Positions 36,835-42,640 of a stretch of 64,000 nucleotides of DNA are shown one piece after another. Each line of letters begins with the position of its first letter. The stretch's first letter is position 1. The notes beneath the pieces were generated by a model. The model was given only the letters and a program-made list of their open reading frames with translations. It was not told where the DNA came from and made no database searches. A program made the position numbers and the translations under genes. The stretch is from Chitinophaga pendula (GTDB lineage Bacteria; Bacteroidota; Bacteroidia; Chitinophagales; Chitinophagaceae), in the NCBI RefSeq assembly GCF_020386615.1, contig NZ_CP077769.1, positions 5,691,501 to 5,755,500 of the forward strand, given 5' to 3'.

Positions 36835-37941
36835 TTAGTATTTTTTTTCACCTCCGTTACGTTGATAGATATCTTTCAGATTCGAAAAAGATTTTGATAC
36901 TGACTCCTTTAATGGAATACCTTGATCTTTAAGTATCTGAATTCCCACGTGCATTACAGTCAATGAATATTCCGACATTGATCTAACTTGGGAACTACCT
37001 AATCCTTGCGCCCAATTACCTGTTAGGGGTATTGTTCCATCGTTAATAAAGTTGATAAGATCTGCCTTGCCTTGACCGGTTCTAAATGTCTGATCAAGCC
37101 TAACAAACATGCCGTCCTTGATATACGAATTGATCAAATTGGTTGCCTGATAAAAAGTTCTTCTTTGTGCTTGCTCTAATGCCGAAGCATTCCATTCCGG
37201 TACATTTAGTTGATTATCGACAAGCCCTTTTAACTTTGATATCTGATCAATTATTCCTCCTCCGGTTGCAATATTGTTCCGCGTTCTATAATTCGAGCTC
37301 TTTATAGGTCTCACTCCTAACCGACCGAAATCATTCTTCCTAGCCTCTCCAGGATCCTCCCTTCCTTCATCTCCATACTTGCCATTAAAGTCTGGACCAG
37401 AATTATAATATCTTCCAGGACTGTAAATAATAGCACCTTTATAATCTTTACCATCAGAACCGACAGGGCCTCCTTTTGTATACTTAAGATCTCCAGCGCC
37501 ATCATTCAATGCTACTGGAATATTATCAACAACTGTCTGAACTATATGTAGTTCGTCCGAAATACCCAGTTTGGACTTGGAACCAACAAATGCCATCCTA
37601 TACATAGAGCTATTAACGGGTAATAATTCCAATCCGTCAAGGTCAATTCCCATAATAGGACTATTACTTGCGAACTGATAAGGGGTTAACTCAGGGTATT
37701 GCTTCGTAATAGGATCAACACTCAAAAACTTCCCTACCCTCGGATCATACACCCGCATCCCATAATCCTGCTGATTTCCAACGCCCTTCACCTCATTATC
37801 ATTCTCCTTCCCATTGAACCCATAACGATAACCTCCTCCCCCACCCAACACATACGTCCGACCAGGCTGCAACATTCCAAAAGGATAATCAAAGAACCCA
37901 CCATAAAGATACCTTTTTCCTAATGCGTTTCTCCTATCCAT
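36835..37941 (-). CDS. Displaced Rhs C-terminal tip with unrecognised toxin domain
   Basis: A 368-aa frame from an ATG at 37941. Residues about 17-105 correspond to the Rhs junction of the full-length gene (DYPFGMLQPGRTYVLGGGGG, YRYGFNGKENDNEVKG, YDPRVGKFLSVDPITKQYPE). The first roughly 16 residues are unrelated, so the recombination edge is near 37890. The tip (about 110-368) begins LELLPVNSSMYRMAFVG and contains a middle rich in glycine and charged residues (KYGDEGREDPGEARKNDFGR); the C-terminal 120 residues are helical (LEQAQRRTFYQATNLINSYI). No catalytic motif is recognised. There is no signal peptide, so it is probably a silent cassette. The adjacent lipoprotein is the likely immunity gene. 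Confidence 0.72.
   Translation of the reverse strand: MDRRNALGKRYLYGGFFDYPFGMLQPGRTYVLGGGGGYRYGFNGKENDNEVKGVGNQQDYGMRVYDPRVGKFLSVDPITKQYPELTPYQFASNSPIMGIDLDGLELLPVNSSMYRMAFVGSKSKLGISDELHIVQTVVDNIPVALNDGAGDLKYTKGGPVGSDGKDYKGAIIYSPGRYYNSGPDFNGKYGDEGREDPGEARKNDFGRLGVRPIKSSNYRTRNNIATGGGIIDQISKLKGLVDNQLNVPEWNASALEQAQRRTFYQATNLINSYIKDGMFVRLDQTFRTGQGKADLINFINDGTIPLTGNWAQGLGSSQVRSMSEYSLTVMHVGIQILKDQGIPLKESVSKSFSNLKDIYQRNGGEKKY
37712..37830 (-). repeat. 119-bp Rhs junction repeat, copy II
   Basis: Second copy of the junction repeat, containing catcccataatcctgctgat and the NGKENDNEVKG coding sequence. Confidence 0.9.
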
Positions 37942-37953
37942 TCAATAGAAACA

Positions 37954-37987
37954 AAAAAATCCAGATCACGATTGACCTGGATTTTTT
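37954..37987. terminator. Hairpin between recombinase module and tip II
   Basis: An 11-bp stem aaaaaatccag/ctggatttttt with a 12-nt loop; T or A runs on both sides make it usable in either direction. Confidence 0.7.
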
Positions 37988-38036
37988 CACTACTTTACAG
38001 TTGCTTTAATGCTTAGCCGTATTAAAAGCAACCTTT

Positions 38037-38066
38037 GCCCCGGGCATCTCACTGCCCGGGCTTTTT
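38037..38066. terminator. GC-rich hairpin at the 3' end of the 38049 gene
   Basis: An 8-bp stem cccgggca/tgcccggg with a 6-nt loop and a T5 tract on the plus strand. It overlaps the stop-codon region of the minus-strand gene. Confidence 0.5.
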
Positions 38067-38465
38067 CATCCGACCGCGCCACTTCACATACCACGCCGCT
38101 AGCCGGTAACGAACCTGCAACTGATACTCCTTATCTAAACGACCGTAGTAGTACTCCAGCTCATAACCTGGCCACCCGCTCCGTAAGCTATCCAGCTCAC
38201 GTAACATCTGACGCTGTTGATCAGGGCGGTAACGATCCCACCCATAACGGGAGCAAGTAAAATAACTCATCGCCATAAGACGCTCATCGCTGCTATAACC
38301 CCACGTATCCATACACACATGATGGATAAAGTCCTGTAGTACCCGCTGAGGAGTTACACCCACTAAACGGCATAATAACCGGAACTGGATCGGTAAACGC
38401 AACTCGTAACGTTCCCACGTGCTGTTGCAGTTGCGCAGACGAGCAGGAAGATGTTTTCTTCTCAT
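38049..38465 (-). CDS. Conserved-looking hypothetical protein of the mobile module
   Basis: A 138-aa protein rich in arginine, tyrosine and tryptophan with a helical pattern (RVLQDFIHHVCMDTWGYSSD, QQRQMLRELDSLRS, YQLQVRYRLAAWYVKWRGRM). The VTPQRVLQDFI segment resembles short proteins that accompany Bacteroidetes integrative elements, but I cannot name a family. Very high arginine content and GC-rich codons set it apart from the AT-richer toxin tips on either side and match the recombinase genes further right. It is probably part of the same mobile module. Role unknown. Confidence 0.6.
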   Translation of the reverse strand: MRRKHLPARLRNCNSTWERYELRLPIQFRLLCRLVGVTPQRVLQDFIHHVCMDTWGYSSDERLMAMSYFTCSRYGWDRYRPDQQRQMLRELDSLRSGWPGYELEYYYGRLDKEYQLQVRYRLAAWYVKWRGRMKKPGQ

Positions 38466-38507
38466 TTGATTTCATTTATAAAGTGAGTAAATAAATACGT
38501 GCGTACA

Positions 38508-39015
38508 AGGGGAACACGTCCGGGATAATAGCGGCGCAACTACTAACGCCGGGAGCGAGTATCTAACGCTCAGCGCCGCATTATCACGGACGCGCCAAGA
38601 TCATACTAATGCCGGGGCAGCGAACTAATGTAGCCGTTCGCGGCAGGTCTTGTATTACTGCTCAGCGATCAGGGAACTAACCCATAGTGCTATAATCTCC
38701 CGATCAACCGAAGCTATCCGCCACCACCGCCATGACGCCCCGGCCGCTGGGGCGAGAGTGCGCAGCGAAGCGGAGCACGGAGCCACAGCTGGCCGCCGCT
38801 AGTCCTTATTATTCGCCGGGAGCGAAGCGGACGGCATAGACGTATCAACAAGGCCGGGGCGGTACGGCAGGTGGCGGACGCAGTGAGGCAGCAAAGGGAT
38901 GGCGCCAGTTAAGCCACTGTGCGAGGCGCGCCAGACCGGGAGCTGCCACGACCGGAGCCCGAAGCGTGAGCAAAACCGTGACAGGTACGGCGAAGCCTAC
39001 CTGGCGCGGTTTTTT
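38508..39015. other. GC-rich palindromic non-coding region
   Basis: About 500 bp without a credible frame, much richer in G+C than the toxin tips. It opens with a roughly 20-bp near-perfect inverted repeat (arms 38517-38537 and 38573-38592). It continues with shorter palindromes (gccccggccgctggggc near 38735) and repeated gcgaagcgg / gcgtgagc motifs. It ends with a hairpin whose stem aaaaccg/cggtttt (inner caggta/tacctg) is followed by six Ts at 38972-39015, like a plus-strand terminator. The dense pairing suggests a structured RNA or a recombination site region. Function unknown. Confidence 0.5.
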
Positions 39016-39102
39016 ATTCCCAGCCGGGCGAAGGGAGACCGATCTTCCTGTTTGGCTTTATCCTGATGATGAGGTCTTTTGATGCAGATTAGCTCTGCAC
39101 TG

Positions 39103-39150
39103 ACGCCGGGGAGTACAGCAGGACGCAGGTTCGATTCCCGCCGACTCCAC
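39103..39150 (+). other. tmRNA (ssrA) 3'-end-like fragment, candidate att site
   Basis: The sequence ggacgcaggttcgattcccg, ending with ccgactccac at 39150, has the form of a tmRNA 3' end: a T-arm with loop TTCGATT (39130-39136), stem gcagg/cccgc with one A-C mismatch, and an acceptor end CGACTCCA. No matching 5' acceptor half is present upstream, so it is not a complete RNA gene. Genes for tmRNA and tRNAs are favoured insertion points of tyrosine integrases, which leave a 3'-end copy behind; two such recombinase genes lie just to the right. The assignment is from memory of tmRNA ends, without a search. Confidence 0.45.
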
Positions 39151-39207
39151 GCTATTTACTGCCGCTGTCGCACCCGTTCCCAGAACAGGAACAATACCTG
39201 CACTCGG

Positions 39208-39466
39208 GGGCGGAGGAGGAGATTCGAACTCCTTAACAGTCGGGATGACTAGATTCGAACCAGGTAGATTTTCTATGTAAATACTGGCTGCGGTTCTCAT
39301 TAGATTCGAACTGCCGGTTAACTAGCAACTGTCTATAATCTCTACATTGCAGTGGTTAGCACTTTTGCTGGCAGTGCGGAGAACGGCATTCAAACTTGTA
39401 GCGAGGAGAGGATTCGAACCTGATAACGGTCCGCTATGGAAGGGATTCGAACCAGCGGTTCGATTA
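39208..39466 (-). repeat. Cluster of tRNA T-arm/3'-end-like fragments
   Basis: The 9-mer gattcgaac, which is the complement of the tRNA T-loop GTTCGAATC, occurs five times in 232 bp (39221, 39252, 39303, 39411, 39444). Variants lie at 39387 (cattcaaac) and 39458 (ggttcgatt). On the minus strand the first copy forms an intact T-arm AGGAG-TTCGAAT-CTCCT followed by TCCTCCGCC, like a tRNA-Ser 3' end. The second is followed by CATCCCGA, like a tRNA-Pro 3' end. The others have broken T-stems. No copy has a matching 5' half. They look like 3' fragments of different tRNAs collected beside the recombinases. Confidence 0.6.
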
Positions 39467-39485
39467 CAGTACAAGGATAGGATTT

Positions 39486-40352
39486 TTATTTCATCGGATG
39501 ATAAGTATCTATAGCAGATTGTAACCGGTCTACCTGCTCCTGGCGGTAACGCTCCGTACTCGATGGGTATTTATGTCCCGCGAACTGCTGTACCGTCGCT
39601 ATATCATGCCCTTGTTTAAACAGGTTCGCTAGTACACTTTGACGGATCGTTTGCGCGGTCACCGCACGAGGGGCGTACATATCCCCGTAAAGACGCTTTA
39701 TATGCTTACTAATGTCCTGCGCACTCATTCCCTCACCTCGCTGCCCAAGCAGCAGTAAGTCGCTTATTTTGCCCCGTAATAGCCGTAAACGAACATACTC
39801 CTGGTAGCTGTATAATAACAACACCTGGTTAGGCTGTAAAGACAGCGTACGACTATTGGCCGCCGCACTGCTCCGGATATAAATACTACCCGCCTCCAGG
39901 TTGACTTCCGTAACTTTTAATCCTGCCAGTTCGTGTGTCTGTAATCCCTGGTACACCAGTAAACTGATCAGTACCTTATTACGGTAAGCAAGCAGACTAT
40001 AACGGGACGTACGTGCTAATAACTGCGCTAACTCTCCGGACGTAAATAAGTCCTGTAACTGTATATCACGGCTACGCTGGTCCCTTAATAACAACGCCCG
40101 TCCAGGATGATCTTCCCGGATGCCTGACTGGCATAAGTAATCATAGTAAGCCTTGATGCTACTCACGATACGGTTTAACGTACTGGCATTGCTGTAGCGC
40201 TGACGTAACTGACCCACATAAGCTATCAGGTCACTATACAAAGCCGTTTCTGCTCCAGGGCAACCCGATAAAAAACAGCTGATCTCCCGTTCATAACTGG
40301 CAGCGGTGCCGGGGGTGTAGTGTTGGGCTAAATACTGCTGTAAGGTCATCAT
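39486..40352 (-). CDS. Tyrosine recombinase, divergent active site
   Basis: A 288-aa tyrosine-recombinase-fold protein with an N-terminal SAM-like DNA-binding domain (about 1-85) and a C-terminal catalytic domain. Retained residues are R237 (TIRQSV), H260 (AGHKYPSS) and nucleophile candidate Y269 (TERYRQE). The first catalytic arginine, normally in GLRxxE, is missing: here the site reads GLQTHELAGL. The histidine of HxxR is Q234. It may therefore need a partner for catalysis or act structurally. Its ATG overlaps the stop of the neighbouring recombinase by four bases (ATGA), so the two are made together and probably work as a pair. Confidence 0.82.
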   Translation of the reverse strand: MMTLQQYLAQHYTPGTAASYEREISCFLSGCPGAETALYSDLIAYVGQLRQRYSNASTLNRIVSSIKAYYDYLCQSGIREDHPGRALLLRDQRSRDIQLQDLFTSGELAQLLARTSRYSLLAYRNKVLISLLVYQGLQTHELAGLKVTEVNLEAGSIYIRSSAAANSRTLSLQPNQVLLLYSYQEYVRLRLLRGKISDLLLLGQRGEGMSAQDISKHIKRLYGDMYAPRAVTAQTIRQSVLANLFKQGHDIATVQQFAGHKYPSSTERYRQEQVDRLQSAIDTYHPMK

Positions 40353-41212
40353 ACAAGTAGTTTTTTAGGGTGAACTTTAGCATATAACTGTGTCGCCTCC
40401 AGATGGCTATGCCCTAAAAAATCCCGTACGTACTCCAGGTGCATACCACCTTGTAACAGATGCGTGGCGATACTGTGGCGCAGGTAATGAGGACTTACAT
40501 GACCGGGTAAACCCGCACGATCTACCAGTACCTTCAACAGACGGTTGTAGCTATCACCACTCATCGGTCTGCCTAAACGGTTCAGCATAAAGGCGCTGCT
40601 ACTACCCCACTCCTGCAACCGTATCTCCGACAGGTAAACACCCAGGCTGGCGGCTACCCCTGCCGTCAGCGGGATCACCCGCCGTTTTGCACCTTTACCA
40701 GAACGCACGTATAACAACCGGCTGCGCACCGATACATCCCGGATATGTAGACTAACCGCTTCTCCGCGACGTAACCCACAACTATAAAACAGGTGTAGTA
40801 ATGCCTGCTCTTTTAAATCCTCCACACAGTTAAACAACTGTTGTACTGCCTCCACGCTCAACGGTTCGCGTACGCCTGCCTTACCGCGACCGAACTTTAA
40901 CCCGCTCATCGGATTATGCAATAACTGACCGCTCACCTCTAACCAGTCAAAGAACACGCGCAACGCATACACGTAATGACTGATCATCATACTACTCAGT
41001 CCGCCACCATCTCCGCGTTTCAACGGGCGTACCTGCAACCAGGCATAAAAGTCCCGGATACCGGATGCACTAATTGCATCCACATGGCTATACTGTCCAT
41101 AGCTGAGCAACTCCCGCACACAGGCAGGCAGCATCCGCTGCGTACTTGCGCCGTAGCCGAGTATGGACAGGTAACTCGTAAATTGACTTACGATCAACTC
41201 CATAACTACCAA
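40349..41212 (-). CDS. Tyrosine recombinase, XerC/D-like, complete active site
   Basis: A 287-aa site-specific recombinase with a full catalytic set: R148 (GLRRGE), K173 (SGKGAKR), H242 and R245 (HYLRHS), H268 (LGHSHLE) and Y277 (TQLYAKV). The N-terminal core-binding domain is about 1-105. It cleaves and rejoins DNA through a 3'-phosphotyrosine intermediate in the cytoplasm. It is the first gene of the two-recombinase unit. Paired tyrosine recombinases are known from Tn554-type and Rit elements, but the companion genes here differ. Neighbouring tRNA-3'-end-like fragments would suit a tRNA-targeting integrase. The ATG at 41212 starts the usual N-terminus; an in-frame ATG at 41203 is an alternative. 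Confidence 0.9.
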   Translation of the reverse strand: MVVMELIVSQFTSYLSILGYGASTQRMLPACVRELLSYGQYSHVDAISASGIRDFYAWLQVRPLKRGDGGGLSSMMISHYVYALRVFFDWLEVSGQLLHNPMSGLKFGRGKAGVREPLSVEAVQQLFNCVEDLKEQALLHLFYSCGLRRGEAVSLHIRDVSVRSRLLYVRSGKGAKRRVIPLTAGVAASLGVYLSEIRLQEWGSSSAFMLNRLGRPMSGDSYNRLLKVLVDRAGLPGHVSPHYLRHSIATHLLQGGMHLEYVRDFLGHSHLEATQLYAKVHPKKLLV

Positions 41213-41313
41213 TATTTTTTTAACGTAAATAAAAAGAGAGGGGTAACGCTATGCCGATTTTTATATCACTATGACACTTTTTTAAAAAGGGGCTTGAGCA
41301 TTTTTCCCGAACA

Positions 41314-41426
41314 CCGAACGCCAGCATCTTTTTAACCCCTTTTTAGCTACTGTACAGCACTCTGGCGTTCGGTCTGGTGTTCGCTGGCGTTCGGCATGCC
41401 CGTCTGGCGGGCAGGCTGGCGTTCGG
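41314..41426. repeat. Iteron-like ctggcgttcgg repeats
   Basis: Exact copies of ctggcgttcgg lie at 41362, 41384 and 41416, degenerate copies at 41374 (ctggtgttcgc) and 41404 (ctggcgggcag), and one inverted copy ccgaacgccag at 41314-41324. Spacing is 10-12 nt for most neighbours. Most copies are inside the 3' end of the adjacent gene. Confidence 0.75.
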
Positions 41427-42129
41427 TACTTGTTAGTTCTAAATTGACACGGAGAGTGGCAATTTGATTATTTAGATCGGTCTTGATTCGCTCTCGCAGA
41501 CCGGTATAATTGTCCCAGTAAGCAATACGGTATTTAAATCCACGATTGGCATGACCATACTGGCGGATATAACTTAACTCCACCAGCTTGTTTAAGTAAT
41601 GATGTTGCTGCGTCTTACCTACCCCGGTAGCATCCCGTACCTCGAACCGTGTAAACTCATAGTTCTGTCCGTGTTTGCCTATCACGTCTTTTAACTGCTC
41701 ATAAAACTGACGCAGACTTCCATCTAGTTCGTCTACCTTCAATACTATACTATCGAACATAATAAATACTGCCGTCTCCAGGTCGCTGATATCAGCGATT
41801 AATCTACCCTGGTTATCCCGCTGACGCTGGTATTGATGCAGTAAGGTCACCAGCTTTACAAAGTTTAAAAACAGGTCGTGTAATCGCCTGATCTTATGTG
41901 CATCTTCTGGTAGCTTTAGCCTGCCGGCATAGGGATTTACTACTTCATAGGGGTGTAGTACCCGCACCAGGTTACCGATAAAATGTTTGGTCGACTGTTC
42001 CTTGCGGCTATCGGCGGCGCCACTGGCTTTACTATCCTGGTAGGCTATAATACGTTTGGTCTGCGCTGCACTCTCATCGACCGCTACCAGAAGAGGATAA
42101 AGCTGCCCTGCTCCGCGTAATAGCCGCTT
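41347..42129 (-). pseudogene. 5'-truncated mobile-element gene, possibly primase/replication-like
   Basis: A GTG at 41967 would give 206 aa, but protein-like sequence in the same frame continues upstream to 42129 (LVAVDESAAQTKRIIAYQDS, then SKASGAADSRKEQSTKHFIG), where a stop codon cuts it, so the true N-terminus is lost. The remaining roughly 260 residues include IRRLHDLFLNFVKLVTLLHQ and a likely winged-helix segment (GVGKTQQHHYLNKLVELSYI). These resemble the C-terminal part of CHC2/toprim-type primase or helicase proteins carried by Bacteroidetes elements beside paired tyrosine recombinases; this is a weak, memory-based match. The C-terminal tail (TERQPARQTGMPNASEHQTE) is encoded by the iteron-like repeats. 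Confidence 0.55.
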
Positions 42130-42190
42130 TTATCAGGGACGTTAAAACTAAACAAGCCTATTCTAAATAGTAATAACATAAATACCATAA

Positions 42191-42227
42191 AATAATTAGC
42201 CCCGGCCGTCGGCCGGGGCTAATTATT
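42191..42227. terminator. Hairpin bounding the toxin-tip region (right)
   Basis: A perfect 17-bp stem aataattagccccggcc with loop gtc and T-rich flank. The core agcccCGgCCG..ggccggggct matches the hairpin at 34681-34711, and it too is followed on its right by an 11-nt-period stretch. Confidence 0.85.
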
Positions 42228-42235
42228 TTATCACC

Positions 42236-42310
42236 CTATCTATACCGAAGGATGGTTATACCTTCATCGAAGGAAGAGCGCATTTAAGATGGACTAAAGG
42301 TGGACTTGAT
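42236..42310. repeat. Weak 11-nt-period stretch
   Basis: gaagg at 42247 and 42269 (22 nt apart), then ggact at 42291 and 42302, all in register with an 11-nt period, plus TATACC at 42241 and 42257. It is less regular than the arrays at 2375 and 34711 but occupies the same position relative to a hairpin as the latter. Confidence 0.45.
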
Positions 42311-42357
42311 ACACAGATAAGACTCATTTACAATGACTTATAAAAACCACAAAATAC

Positions 42358-42403
42358 TGTAAAAGATAAGCCCCAACCAGCTGATCGGGGCTTATCTTTT
42401 ACA
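42358..42403 (-). terminator. Terminator of the Rhs operon
   Basis: A 17-bp stem tgtaaaagataagcccc with its complement and a 12-nt loop, 13 nt after the stop of the last gene (42416). Confidence 0.85.
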
Positions 42404-42415
42404 AACATTGTCATC

Positions 42416-42640
42416 TTAACTATTCATCATATCATCGTAATTCTCATATATATCAACGCCCATTTCTAACATTAATGAGACAGCATCTTCATAATACAAT
42501 TCCAATATTTCAAACCCCTTGGTTGGTTTAAAAATTATAACATATTCAAATGGAGGTAACTTATCATACTTCATAAGAGCGTAGTCCTGAAGATTACTAA
42601 ATACTTCAGGATATGTATTAATAACTATTTCTTTTTCCAT
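42416..42640 (-). CDS. Candidate immunity protein for the JAMM-type Rhs tip
   Basis: A 74-aa acidic cytoplasmic protein (MEKEIVINTYPEVFSNLQDY, ending YENYDDMMNS) with no signal peptide. Its ATG lies 16 nt inside the 3' end of the full-length Rhs gene, in another frame, so translation of toxin and partner is coupled. A small, acidic, downstream-overlapping protein is the normal form of an immunity protein for an Rhs C-terminal toxin. I do not recognise the family. An operon terminator follows directly. Confidence 0.7.
   Translation of the reverse strand: MEKEIVINTYPEVFSNLQDYALMKYDKLPPFEYVIIFKPTKGFEILELYYEDAVSLMLEMGVDIYENYDDMMNS

Noticed and set aside
39071..39150. A complete tRNA or tmRNA gene on the plus strand
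   Set aside because: Only the T-arm and 3' acceptor side are present. No complementary 5' acceptor strand (GGAGTCG) or anticodon arm was found at the right distance.
39058..39300. An 80-aa minus-strand frame containing SAGIEPASC
   Set aside because: GIEPA-type peptides are the familiar false translation of the antisense strand of tRNA T-arms. The frame runs across the tmRNA-like and tRNA-like fragments and has no protein character.
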